A DNA stretch of 64,000 bases, from contig NZ_CAMYKG010000012.1 in NCBI RefSeq assembly GCF_947258925.1, forward strand, positions 1 through 64,000, in the 5' to 3' direction. This document shows positions 55,557 through 63,224 of the stretch, piece after piece. The stretch's first letter is position 1. Each line of letters starts with the position of its first letter. A program made the position numbers and the translations under genes. Source of the stretch: an uncultured Eudoraea sp. (lineage in GTDB: Bacteria > Bacteroidota > Bacteroidia > Flavobacteriales > Flavobacteriaceae). The notes under the pieces were generated by a model. It made no database searches. It was not told the DNA's origin and saw only the letters and a program-made list of their open reading frames with translations.

Positions 55557-55580
55557 TTCGTTAGGTCTTTTAAAAATAAA

Positions 55581-55714
55581 GCCAACGTGTTTGTATAAGA
55601 ATAGCACCCGACTGCATGGTATATTCCTGTCAAGGTACAGGAAAGTTAATATGGACTAAAGCTCTTGAATTCACTACTTCCCTGGCTATTATTTTTATAC
55701 ATTGTTAACGATAG
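55581..55714 (-). repeat. attC-like palindromic element 11
   Basis: Left end GCCAACGTGTTTGTATAAG, AATAGC; right end GCTATTATTTTTATACATTG, TTAACG. AATAGC/GCTATT and GTATAA/TTATAC pair, with outer AAC/GTT. The interior has a smaller hairpin (TTCCTGT...ACAGGAA). It separates the Fic cassette from the propeller gene at 55772. Confidence 0.72.
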
Positions 55715-55771
55715 TTTTAATATCATTATTTAAATTTATCTTTATGCCCTGGCAAAAAAAGGATTTTATAA

Positions 55772-56878
55772 TTATTCATTATAAGTTTTAAAATCCTCCA
55801 AGTGTTGTGCCGCTTCTTCCAAATCCATAATGAAAAAGCCGAAACCAACACCCGCTTCCTGCTCGGCTTTTCCGATTTGAAAACAGAGGTATTTTCCATT
55901 GTCTGAAACCACACCTTGATTTGCTTTATATCCCCTATAATCAGTAAAATATGTCAATCGTTGCATTTCCCCGGAACCGTCCAATTTCAATTTGTATAGA
56001 TCAAGTAATGGCCAGGCAGTTTGTTTACTGGGTGCATGTTCAACGCAGGTATATAGACCGTCTGGAAATATGCCTTCTGGTTCATCATAACAGCATGGGG
56101 AACTAGTGATAGGCTGAAATTCTCCGCTTTCGCTATCTACCATGTAAACATCAGTATTGTTGCCATTTTCGATGGTATAAACAGCAAAGGTTACTTTTAC
56201 ATCTTCGGGTGGAACGAGGTTTTGAGTTTCAAGGCTTGAATTACCCAATGAAAAAGGCAATCGCTTGGAATCGAAAATCACCCGCTCATTGCTCAATCTT
56301 GGTATTCCCTCTTCGTAAATTATCTCTGCCATTAATAACTTTGCCCTGTTTTTCCCTAACTCAGGTAATTGACGATCACGATGAGTCCAAGCTATTCTCA
56401 TCCCACTTCTGGAAACAGCTGGTCCCTCTGCGCAGAGTGTATTTAGAGGAACCGGTTCTTTCTTACAGCTTTTATCCATAACCGACAACCAACAAAGGTC
56501 ACGCGCTTTGTCCCTTTCTTCAATATCAGTTGGATCAAAGGGTGCGATTGGACCGGAAAGTAGAATGTCGCCATTAGATAAATACATGGCTCTCGTAAAA
56601 CCGTAATGATTAAAATGTCTGGTTTTTGGACGTATAATTCCGGTTGCTACTTCCAATTCATATACTTCACCCATTGGTTTATCAACAAATAATATAAACC
56701 GGCTATCATGCGACCAATCGGGGCGTTCTCCAAAACCACATGCAAGTTTGATGTATGGCGGCAAATGATCTGCCGGATGAGCATTAATAAAACCAGATTG
56801 TGTTTTTTCACTGTCTTGTCCAAATGCAGCTACTGCATAAAACAAAATGTACAAAAAAAGAAATTGTTGTTGTTTCAT
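55772..56878 (-). CDS. secreted TolB/PD40-like propeller protein
   Basis: 368 residues with a Sec signal (FLFLYILFYAVAAFGQ). PDWSHDSRFILFVDKPMGEVYELEVATG, GMRIAWTHRD, EPEGIFPDGLYTCVEHAP and VVSDNGKYLCFQIGKAEQEAGVGFGFFIMDL are PD40-type blades, and about six blades are expected. Periplasmic or extracellular; binding partner unknown. Confidence 0.75.
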   Translation of the reverse strand: MKQQQFLFLYILFYAVAAFGQDSEKTQSGFINAHPADHLPPYIKLACGFGERPDWSHDSRFILFVDKPMGEVYELEVATGIIRPKTRHFNHYGFTRAMYLSNGDILLSGPIAPFDPTDIEERDKARDLCWLSVMDKSCKKEPVPLNTLCAEGPAVSRSGMRIAWTHRDRQLPELGKNRAKLLMAEIIYEEGIPRLSNERVIFDSKRLPFSLGNSSLETQNLVPPEDVKVTFAVYTIENGNNTDVYMVDSESGEFQPITSSPCCYDEPEGIFPDGLYTCVEHAPSKQTAWPLLDLYKLKLDGSGEMQRLTYFTDYRGYKANQGVVSDNGKYLCFQIGKAEQEAGVGFGFFIMDLEEAAQHLEDFKTYNE

Positions 56879-56923
56879 CTTATAAGTTCTATTTAGATTT
56901 AATGATGTTGTATTCCTAAATTA

Positions 56924-57112
56924 CCGCTAACGTCTAGGCTATGAGTTGTTGCGTGTCCCGATAACTATCGGGATAGCACTTAACTTTGCAAGCCTGCCTG
57001 CCGGCATGCAGGTACACACAAACCGAAAATTCCAATGGAATTTTCAGAATAGGCGAGAACAAGTAACCTTTCCGCCTATGGCGGATTACTTATAGCCATT
57101 GTTTGCATTAGT
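56924..57112 (-). repeat. attC-like palindromic element 12
   Basis: Left end CCGCTAACGTCTAGGCTATG, right end TTATAGCCATTGTTTGC. GGCTAT/ATAGCC pair, and the outer AAC/GTT positions fit. The interior contains several nested hairpins: TCCCGATA-AC-TATCGGGA (56956-56973), CTGCCTGCCGGCATGCAGG, AAATTCC/GGAATTT and TCCGCC-TAT-GGCGGA. The stop of the FAD oxidoreductase gene is 3 bp beyond. Confidence 0.68.
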
Positions 57113-57114
57113 AT

Positions 57115-58473
57115 TTATTTATCAATATTTTTCAAGTCAATAATCAAGCGTTCTGTCCCCAGGGCAGATTTTGTCTTTTGATACATAAAAGAATCCTTGT
57201 TATAGCCTAAAATAAGGTCCGCTGCGATTAGGCCATAGGCCAATGACCCTTTCGCACCAATGCCAGACATCCCTCCAACCAAAACAAAACTTGAATCAAT
57301 ATTCACTTTATTTTCTATTGCGTTACTCACGTAAGGTATTTCAGATTCTGTTAGCGAATAAACACAAGAATACCCTTTAACAAATTCCAAATCAGACGCT
57401 ATTATTGGCAAATCAAGTTTTTGCATATAGTCTACAGTATTTTCTTTGCTCCACTGAATTTCTTGCTCGGTTAACTTTATTGACCATACTTCATCTAAAT
57501 CCTTTATTTCTGTCCTTAAAAAATGTCCTCCAACTTTTAATAACGGTCTTTGGTCATTGTCAAATTTCTCAATCATGGAATAAAATATTTCTGAATTCAG
57601 ATATGCAACTGGGTAAGACGTGATAAATCTATTTTTTTGTTCAGCGGTCAACATATCATACTTTTCTGGATTTATTTTCAAAAAAGAAAGAAACAGTCTT
57701 TTAGGACTTATTAAATTTCTAAAGTAGGGTGCCACATCTTTTACTAAAACTCCATTATAAGGTCCGGCGGCAGCGACTATTTTTTTGCTCAGTATGGTTT
57801 TACTTATTCCTGTTTTTGTATCGTTAATTGTAATCTTATAAAGCCCATCTTCTTTTTTCAAATCCGTTACTTTTTGATTGTATTGAACTCGGTTGCCAGA
57901 TTTTCTAATTCCCTGATGTAGTTTCCCAATTAGTTTTTTGGGATTGAGTGTTCCCGAATACTGTTTATATTCACGAATAACCATTGTAGTATCTGAAATT
58001 TTCATTCCAAATTTTTCTTTGGCTGCTACTGAGTTTGGGGCATATTCATAATTATCAGCCTGCCCATCTAACAATTCTTCAACTTCATTTAATTGAGATT
58101 TAGAATAGATATAAGTTACTGGTGAAGTTCTGTAAATATCTTCCATAGAGTGAAGTATCTCTGTTTCTCCTTCATTTAAGTAATCAATCAAATCCTTTGT
58201 TTCTTTTACAGAGGTTTGTTGCAGAAATGAAAAGATATCTTCATTTGGCCCAAGACTTCTAGAAATTCGTGCTTCGCCAAAGCTTGAGCCAAAAGTGTAA
58301 ACTGAGTCTTGTAGCTCAATCAATAAAACATTTTGCTCATATTTCGAAATCTCCCATGCCGTTGAACTTCCCATTAGACCACCACCAATAACAACAATAT
58401 CCTCTATCTTATCAGAAGTTTGACAGGATATTAAATTCAATGCAATGACTGTTATTAAGATTAGGTTTCTCAT
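57115..58473 (-). CDS. sarcosine-oxidase-like FAD oxidoreductase, lipoprotein
   Basis: 452 residues. The lipobox is ISCQ after ITVIALNL. The FAD motif is IVVIGGGLMGSSTAWEISK, followed by SSFGEARISRSLG, characteristic of the MSOX/N-methyl-tryptophan-oxidase/DAO group where FAD is covalently held by a Cys. Late motifs are VKGYSCVYSLTESEIPYVS and FVLVGGMSGIGAKGSLAYGLIAADL. It probably oxidises an N-methylated or secondary amine in the periplasm. A lipid-anchored member of this family is unusual. Confidence 0.85.
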   Translation of the reverse strand: MRNLILITVIALNLISCQTSDKIEDIVVIGGGLMGSSTAWEISKYEQNVLLIELQDSVYTFGSSFGEARISRSLGPNEDIFSFLQQTSVKETKDLIDYLNEGETEILHSMEDIYRTSPVTYIYSKSQLNEVEELLDGQADNYEYAPNSVAAKEKFGMKISDTTMVIREYKQYSGTLNPKKLIGKLHQGIRKSGNRVQYNQKVTDLKKEDGLYKITINDTKTGISKTILSKKIVAAAGPYNGVLVKDVAPYFRNLISPKRLFLSFLKINPEKYDMLTAEQKNRFITSYPVAYLNSEIFYSMIEKFDNDQRPLLKVGGHFLRTEIKDLDEVWSIKLTEQEIQWSKENTVDYMQKLDLPIIASDLEFVKGYSCVYSLTESEIPYVSNAIENKVNIDSSFVLVGGMSGIGAKGSLAYGLIAADLILGYNKDSFMYQKTKSALGTERLIIDLKNIDK

Positions 58474-58487
58474 TTTCTTATATTAAT

Positions 58488-58596
58488 GCCAGCGTGTTGA
58501 TTTATTAACCCTAATGTAGGGATTTTTTGAATGCGTGGCTTAGGGTAGGGATGAACCTGTCCGCCTTTGGAGGATAATGGGCGTTGTTGGCAATAG
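58488..58596 (-). repeat. attC-like palindromic element 13
   Basis: Left end GCCAGCGTGTTGATTTATTAACC, right end GGGCGTTGTTGGCAATAG. The interior holds CCCTAATGTAGGG-type hairpins and TGTCCGCCTTTGGAGG (58558-58573), shared with the truncated element at 43394. The right end is about 15 bp from the stop of the decayed parE. Confidence 0.68.
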
Positions 58597-58611
58597 TATT
58601 TCTTTTTTTAA

Positions 58612-58857
58612 TTATAGAATACTATTCAAGTCTTGTCGGCCGACAATTGTCATAATTTCTACAACATCTTCATTTATCCTACAGTATATACTGTCCGAAC
58701 CACACACACATCTTCGATATCCATTTTTTATAAAATCCACTGATTCGAAAGAAAATGGTCTTTGGGCGATTATATCAAAGTATATGAAAAATGAGTCGAA
58801 ATATTTGTCCGCTTGGGCCATTCCAAATTTTTTCCAATTTGGCCCTAATCCAGTCAA
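58612..58857 (-). pseudogene. parE-type toxin gene lacking its 5' end
   Basis: The 81-residue ORF starts out of frame with parE: MTGLGPNWKK derives from the end of parD read in another frame. From KFGMAQADKYFDSFFIYFDIIAQRPFSF on it is ParE: VDFIKNGYRRCVCGSDSIYCRINEDVVEIMTIVGRQDLNSIL is the complete C-terminal half. The first about 20 residues of ParE and its start codon are gone. The toxin fold would be incomplete. Confidence 0.75.
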
Positions 58858-58993
58858 TTTGGACTTGCTGACTTCTCGCCTGCCTTATTAAATCGTTTAC
58901 AAGTTCGCTCTTACTTGAGTATTCCTGCTTGTCTACTTGTGATTTTAACCATTCATCATTTGGTTTTGTAAAAGATATGCTCTGTCGTGCCAT
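58775..58993 (-). pseudogene. parD-type antitoxin gene with damaged 3' end
   Basis: From the ATG at 58993 the protein reads MARQSISFTKPNDEWLKSQV, DKQEYSSKSELVNDLIRQAR and WIRAKLEK, a good ParD (ribbon-helix-helix plus toxin-binding helix), then switches to foreign KIWNGPSGQIFRLIFHIL. The last toxin-binding residues are missing. The track start at 59116 is wrong because it runs through the operator and element 14. The deletion that removed the parD end and parE start has fused the two. Confidence 0.78.
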
Positions 58994-59002
58994 GAAATAT
59001 AG

Positions 59003-59024
59003 TTTGGTGCTAAAATACACCAAA
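59003..59024 (-). promoter_or_regulatory. ParD-type autoregulatory operator
   Basis: TTTGGTG-ctaaaata-CACCAAA is a perfect 7-8-7 inverted repeat 10 bp upstream of the parD ATG, the usual place of a ParD ribbon-helix-helix operator. It is intact although the toxin is not. Confidence 0.6.
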
Positions 59025-59056
59025 AACGAATCAAATACAATTTTTTTTATATTATT

Positions 59057-59188
59057 GCCTAACAGTCTTGTATATAAAAAGTAGCGGATTTTTTGCACGA
59101 ACTTTTCGGAAAACAATATACTTAATTAAAAGCAAAAGCGGTTCAGATTTGCACCTAAACCGCTATTTTTTAAATACGTTGTTACCCA
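59057..59188 (-). repeat. attC-like palindromic element 14
   Basis: Left end GCCTAACAGTCTTGTATATA, GTAGCGG; right end CCGCTATTTTTTAAATACG, TTGTTACC. AGCGG/CCGCT pair and outer AAC/GTT match. On the minus strand the end reads GTTAGGC, a perfect match to the GTTRRRY core of integron recombination sites. It separates the parDE remnant from the arsenic operon. Confidence 0.68.
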
Positions 59189-59291
59189 CTGGCTTTTTTC
59201 ATTCAGCTTGGTTTTCAGCGTTGGCAAAGACATGCTCTTTTGCAATTTTTGGCGAAGCGTTGGCTGGTGCTAATAGCATATGTGTATGGCT
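59189..59291. repeat. AGCGTTGGC direct repeats behind the arsenic operon
   Basis: CAGCGTTGGCAAAG (about 59217) and AAGCGTTGGCTGG (about 59251) repeat AGCGTTGGC in the same orientation, with GCAAAAG/CTTTTGC-like complementarity between them. They look like additional element ends left by an earlier insertion or excision. Confidence 0.4.
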
Positions 59292-60338
59292 TTAAGCCAT
59301 GGCTTTTCCGTAATATTTTTTCCGCAACCAAAAGGAAACTCGAACTAATAAAATCAAAGCTGGCACTTCAACTAAAGGACCAATTACTCCTGCAAATGCT
59401 TGTCCTGAATTCAGTCCAAAAACTGCAATTGCAACTGCAATCGCTAACTCAAAATTATTTCCTGCTGCTGTAAATGCAACTGAAGCTGTTTTGTCATATT
59501 CTGCTCCCGTTGCTTTGGTGACGAAAAATCCAATGATAAACATTAATGCAAAATAGATAAGCAGAGGAACAGCAATAATCAGAACGTCCATTGGAATTTC
59601 AACAATCAATTCTCCCTTAAGAGAGAACATAACTACAATGGTAAACAAAAGTGCAATTAAGGTTATTGGAGAGATTGTCGGAATAAATTTATTTGTGTAC
59701 CAATCTTCGCCTTTTAGTTTCACTAAAATTAGTCTGCTCAATATTCCCATTACAAAAGGAATACCTAAATAAATGGCCACACTTTCTGCAATCGTTCCGA
59801 TTGAAATATCTACAATAGCCCCTTCAAATCCGAAATAGGGTGGAAGAACAGTTATAAAAACCCAGGCATAAAAGCTGTAAGCAAACACTTGAAATATGCT
59901 ATTCAAGGCAACTAAACCTGCACCATATTCGCTGCTTCCTTCTGCGAGGTCGTTCCAAACCAGGACCATTGCAATACAACGAGCCAAACCAATTAAAATA
60001 AGTCCGACCATATATTCTGGATAATCTCGTAAAAATGTAATTGCCAAAACAAACATTAAAACAGGACCAATTATCCAATTTAAAATAAGTGAAATAGAAA
60101 GGATTTTTGTGTTTCTAAAAACTTTTGGTAATAAGGAATAATTGACTTTTGCCAAAGGTGGATACATCATTAAAATCAAACCGATTGCAATCGGAATGTT
60201 TGTAGTTCCGCTACTAAATGAGTTTATAATATTTGGGAATGTTGGAATAAAATAACCAAGACTAACTCCAAAAGTCATAGCAACAAATATCCAAAGCGTT
60301 AGATTTCTGTCAAGAAAACTTAATTTTTTTGAAGCCAT
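59292..60338 (-). CDS. arsB: ACR3-family arsenite efflux transporter
   Basis: 348 residues with ten membrane helices. [43 protein letters not shown] (the conserved Cys essential for arsenite), [16 protein letters not shown] and [49 protein letters not shown] are hallmark ACR3 stretches. It exports As(III) with the proton motive force. It is the last gene of arsR-DUF6428-arsC-acr3, 3 bp after the reductase gene. (ACR3 is structurally unrelated to E. coli ArsB; the symbol follows common annotation.). Confidence 0.95.
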   Translation of the reverse strand: MASKKLSFLDRNLTLWIFVAMTFGVSLGYFIPTFPNIINSFSSGTTNIPIAIGLILMMYPPLAKVNYSLLPKVFRNTKILSISLILNWIIGPVLMFVLAITFLRDYPEYMVGLILIGLARCIAMVLVWNDLAEGSSEYGAGLVALNSIFQVFAYSFYAWVFITVLPPYFGFEGAIVDISIGTIAESVAIYLGIPFVMGILSRLILVKLKGEDWYTNKFIPTISPITLIALLFTIVVMFSLKGELIVEIPMDVLIIAVPLLIYFALMFIIGFFVTKATGAEYDKTASVAFTAAGNNFELAIAVAIAVFGLNSGQAFAGVIGPLVEVPALILLVRVSFWLRKKYYGKAMA

Positions 60339-60341
60339 TTT

Positions 60342-60974
60342 TTATGAATTTATTTGAGAGAAAACGTAAAACATTTCAGTTGCGATTTGCAGACTTCTTT
60401 CTTTGTATTTTTCTGCCTGCTGTGGTGTGTTGTCAAATGCTTTTGGGTCTTCAAAAGTTATCGGAATACGTTTTTCAGCCCCTGGAACAAATGGGCAAGC
60501 TTCGTTTGCCGAATCGCAAGTCATAATTGCCGCAAATTCAGATTTTGGGTTAAAATCGTCATCTAATTTTTTTGAAAATCCAATTATTGGATGCTCGTTG
60601 TCAGCATATTTAATGCTGTAAACAGGATTATCGTTTTTTGAAATGGTGTTTATTTGAAACCCTGAATTTTGCAAAGTTACTGCAACCAATGGAAAAAGTG
60701 CTGTTGCCTCTGTTCCGCCTGAATAACAAAATACGTTTTTAATATTGAAGTAGTTTGCCATTGTTTGTGCCCAAACTTGCGATAAATGACTTCTTCTTGA
60801 ATTGTGAGTACAAATGAAATTGATACGGATTTCTTGGTTTTCGGAAACCTTCGACTGAATAAAATCCGTTAGCTGTTGTAAAACTTCTTTTCGCTCGTTT
60901 GAAATTGTTTGATAATTTAATTCTTTGATTAAATTTTCTATTTCTAAAAATAGAGTTGGTTTTGATGTTGTCAT
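60342..60974 (-). CDS. arsenate reductase/low-molecular-weight phosphatase-like
   Basis: 210 residues from ATG 60974 (MTTSKPTLFLEIENLIKELN). The track start at 61034 overlaps the preceding gene. The P-loop is FICTHNSRRSHLSQ (C-x5-R), with late CPFVPGAEKRIPITFEDPKAFDNTP including the DP acid motif. Additional cysteines (FCYSGG, MTCDSANEACPF) resemble thioredoxin-linked reductases. It reduces arsenate to arsenite for export by ACR3. The N-terminal extension of about 50 residues is usual in Bacteroidota. Confidence 0.9.
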   Translation of the reverse strand: MTTSKPTLFLEIENLIKELNYQTISNERKEVLQQLTDFIQSKVSENQEIRINFICTHNSRRSHLSQVWAQTMANYFNIKNVFCYSGGTEATALFPLVAVTLQNSGFQINTISKNDNPVYSIKYADNEHPIIGFSKKLDDDFNPKSEFAAIMTCDSANEACPFVPGAEKRIPITFEDPKAFDNTPQQAEKYKERSLQIATEMFYVFSQINS

Positions 60975-60996
60975 TTTTTGTAAAATTAAAATGGTT

Positions 60997-61464
60997 TTAG
61001 CAACAGTTTCCATCAGGTGAACAACAAGGTTCATCAGTTAAAGTTGATAATTTTACTTTAGTTTTTTCTACCGGAATTCCGCATTTGCCTTTTGCTAAAC
61101 AGTCTGTTTGTTTTTTGGTTAGCAAGAAATGTTGTCCATCAAAATCAAGACCGAATTTCCCAATCGTATCTGCTTGATATTCTACTTCGATTTCTAAATC
61201 TCCTATTTTTAAAACTTTTGCAGAAAGTTCAATGATGTTTAATAACTTTTCTGGATGCAATCTGTGGTCATAGTCGTTTGCATTCCAAAGTTGGAAGTTT
61301 ACGACTTCTTCATTTCTTTCAGTTCCGCCACAATCGATAAAGTGTTTTGTGATTTTACCAACTTCTGTAACATGAAAGTGATTAGGTACTAAATCTCCGT
61401 TTGGTAATTGAAAACTTATAGTTTCCATTTCTTTTAATACTGATTTTGCATGTGATAATTTCAT
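60997..61464 (-). CDS. DUF6428 protein of the arsenic operon
   Basis: 155 residues. SHAKSVLKEMETISFQLPNGDLVPNHFHVTEVGKITKHFIDCGG and NVVNFQLW-like core (EEVVNFQLWNANDYDHRLHPEKLLNIIELS) are DUF6428, a family tied to Bacteroidota ars operons. The Cys-rich tail (DCLAKGKCGIPV and EPCCSPDGNCC) offers six thiols suited to As(III) or Sb(III), so a metallochaperone or sensor role is plausible but unproven. Lies between arsR and the reductase. Confidence 0.85.
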   Translation of the reverse strand: MKLSHAKSVLKEMETISFQLPNGDLVPNHFHVTEVGKITKHFIDCGGTERNEEVVNFQLWNANDYDHRLHPEKLLNIIELSAKVLKIGDLEIEVEYQADTIGKFGLDFDGQHFLLTKKQTDCLAKGKCGIPVEKTKVKLSTLTDEPCCSPDGNCC

Positions 61465-61512
61465 AAGACTATTTGTATATTGCGATAATAGGATTAATTA
61501 ATTCAAATTTTT

Positions 61513-61845
61513 TTAACAGCAATCTTGGTTTTCGGTTAAGTCTTGGTTTAGAAATTCGGTCATTACAGTTTTCATTGCTGTCCAATTTTCTTTATGAATG
61601 CAGTAACAAACACTTGTTCCTTCTACATTTCCTTTAATCAAGCCTAAATGTTTTAGTTCTTTCAAATGTTGTGAGATTGTAGGTTGGGCTAATCCAATTT
61701 CGTTTACCAAATCTCCGCAAAAACAAGAGTTGATTTTAAACAAATGTTGTAAAATAGCTACTCTTGCCGGATGTCCGAATACTTTTGCAAAAAGAGAAAT
61801 TTCATTTTGTTGGTCAGTAAACATTTCGGTTTTCGCTAATCCCAT
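61513..61845 (-). CDS. arsR: ArsR-family arsenite-responsive repressor
   Basis: 110 residues. Winged helix: FGHPARVAILQHLF, then INSCFCGDLVNEIGLAQPTISQHLKELKHLGLIKG. The CFC pair lies next to the recognition helix, as in As(III) sensors, and the C-terminal DCC offers further ligands. It should repress the operon until arsenite binds. First gene of the operon. A second Met (61824) is an alternative start. Confidence 0.92.
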   Translation of the reverse strand: MGLAKTEMFTDQQNEISLFAKVFGHPARVAILQHLFKINSCFCGDLVNEIGLAQPTISQHLKELKHLGLIKGNVEGTSVCYCIHKENWTAMKTVMTEFLNQDLTENQDCC

Positions 61846-61869
61846 TTTTGTCCTTTATTAATTCATTGC

Positions 61870-61887
61870 AATATTACGATTAATATT
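61870..61887 (-). promoter_or_regulatory. putative ArsR operator
   Basis: AATATT-ACGATT-AATATT is an inverted repeat 25 bp upstream of the arsR ATG. A similar string, TATATTGCGATAATA (61476-61490), lies between arsR and the DUF6428 gene, which suggests a second site. Confidence 0.5.
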
Positions 61888-61911
61888 TTAGTGTTCAATG
61901 TCTTTTTTCGC

Positions 61912-62021
61912 GTGTTAGCAAAAAACAGCTCTTTTATTTTATCGGGCAATGGAATTGAGCGGACTACAAACCCTGATGTTTAGCCCATCGCCTGCCATTA
62001 ATTATACAAAATGTTAGCAAA
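61912..62021 (-). repeat. attC-like palindromic element 15
   Basis: The right end ATTATACAAAATGTTAGC fits the family (minus strand GCTAACATTTTGTATAAT). At the left the sequence GTGTTAGCAAAAAAC is a direct instead of an inverted copy of GTTAGCAAA, so the left arm seems replaced. The stop of the lipoprotein glycosidase gene is 6 bp beyond. Confidence 0.5.
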
Positions 62022-62027
62022 TGTTTT

Positions 62028-63107
62028 TCATTCAATAGCTACTTCTTTCAGCTTCTTAAAAAAAGCTCTCTTTCTTTCTGAATTTATACCCCAATCAACA
62101 GGCATACTCTGGTAACCTGATTCAAATCCTTCATCCTTCATCCGGTAGTCAAAGAAACCCCATGATGCATATGCTTTGACTGCAGTTGCAAAATTGGACG
62201 AATCGGATTCGAAATTAAAATGATCGTCTTCATTAAAAACCAGAGGTTTTGACGTGTAACCAGCAACATTCCTGGCAGCTTGAATTAATTCAGTAATTTG
62301 CGACGGTTCATTAAGACCATTACCGTGCAATAAAATAAAATCTGCTACTGTTACAACAGATGATTCAGGAACATAACCACCTCCATAACTTGTACTGACA
62401 AGCAGATTATATCCATCCTTTTTTGTATTCTGAACTCTTCTAATTAGCTCATGAACCCGATTTGGTTGTAGTATTTCATGATCGTACCTAACATTGCATT
62501 CATTGTTTATTTCTATCAAAATGTGCTTGTATCCTTTGTTTAGTATCCAATTTGTAATGTTATCTGTTGAATTAATTACTGCCTGTTCATTTTCTAAATT
62601 CTGATCCTGACCAAAGTAAAAATATCCTAAAATTACAACCATATTCAGCTCGTCGGCTTTGTCCAGTATTCGTTCGAGTCGAGCCATATAATCTGCCCTC
62701 AATTCGCCTTTATCATCAAAAGCCGAGTTGATCCATTCTTTATTTCCATATCCCAAAGGACTGCCTCCCTGAAGATTAAGAGTAAAAGAAAGTAGTCCAT
62801 GGCTACGCCATTCTTCCATATTGGAAACAAATTCATTTGTATTTCTGTCCGCATCCCAAAGTTTGGTGTCCGGATAAGCAAACTGATCTCGTGTATCGGG
62901 ATTTAAATCATCAAAAATCCCTTGAACCATTCTGGAATTAAAAAGAAGCCCCTCAATCTTATTTCCCTTCCAATACCTTCCTTTATAGGTGAGCTCTCCA
63001 TTAATTAAAAACTGATTTTCAGATATGGTTACAATAGTCTTTCTTTCATTGTTCGAGCATGAAATAAATCCAAAGAACAGAACAAATACTAATAATTTTA
63101 TTTTCAT
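62028..63107 (-). CDS. lipoprotein with a glycoside-hydrolase-like TIM barrel
   Basis: 359 residues. Lipobox ISCS. The barrel strands and loops include GLLSFTLNLQGGSPLGYGNKEW, ILDKADELNMVVILGYFYFGQ, HILIEINNECNVRY (a possible acid/base Glu after Asn, as in clan GH-A) and SKPLVFNEDDHFNFE (possible nucleophile Glu). AYASWGFFDYRM closes the barrel. Probably a cell-surface glycosidase; the GH family cannot be named from sequence alone. Confidence 0.7.
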   Translation of the reverse strand: MKIKLLVFVLFFGFISCSNNERKTIVTISENQFLINGELTYKGRYWKGNKIEGLLFNSRMVQGIFDDLNPDTRDQFAYPDTKLWDADRNTNEFVSNMEEWRSHGLLSFTLNLQGGSPLGYGNKEWINSAFDDKGELRADYMARLERILDKADELNMVVILGYFYFGQDQNLENEQAVINSTDNITNWILNKGYKHILIEINNECNVRYDHEILQPNRVHELIRRVQNTKKDGYNLLVSTSYGGGYVPESSVVTVADFILLHGNGLNEPSQITELIQAARNVAGYTSKPLVFNEDDHFNFESDSSNFATAVKAYASWGFFDYRMKDEGFESGYQSMPVDWGINSERKRAFFKKLKEVAIE

Positions 63108-63128
63108 AGTTGGTTAATCTGAATGTTT

Positions 63129-63201
63129 GCTAACGGTCTCGTATATGAACCGTCCCGATAGCTATCGGGATAATGGTTTATATGCATTATTGTATGCCGT
63201 T
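63129..63201 (-). repeat. attC-like palindromic element 16
   Basis: Left end GCTAACGGTCTCGTATATGAACC, right end GGTTTATATGCATTATTGTATGCC. GTATATGAACC/GGTTTATAT(G)C pair, and the tip is the 18-bp palindrome TCCCGATAGCTATCGGGA (63153-63170), also present with one base pair changed in element 12. Confidence 0.72.
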
Positions 63202-63224
63202 TATTCTTTTCCCAAATTTACAGG

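Noticed and set aside
55419-55607. 62-residue ORF upstream of mobile mystery protein A
   Set aside because: It covers the operator array and part of element 11; the translation is a product of the repeats.
42950-63201. Treating the palindromes as simple rho-independent terminators
   Set aside because: True terminators in this window (19309, 28811, 52684) are short GC stems with T tracts. The elements are long, have conserved outer ends, lack T tracts, and one of them coexists with a real terminator (52684).
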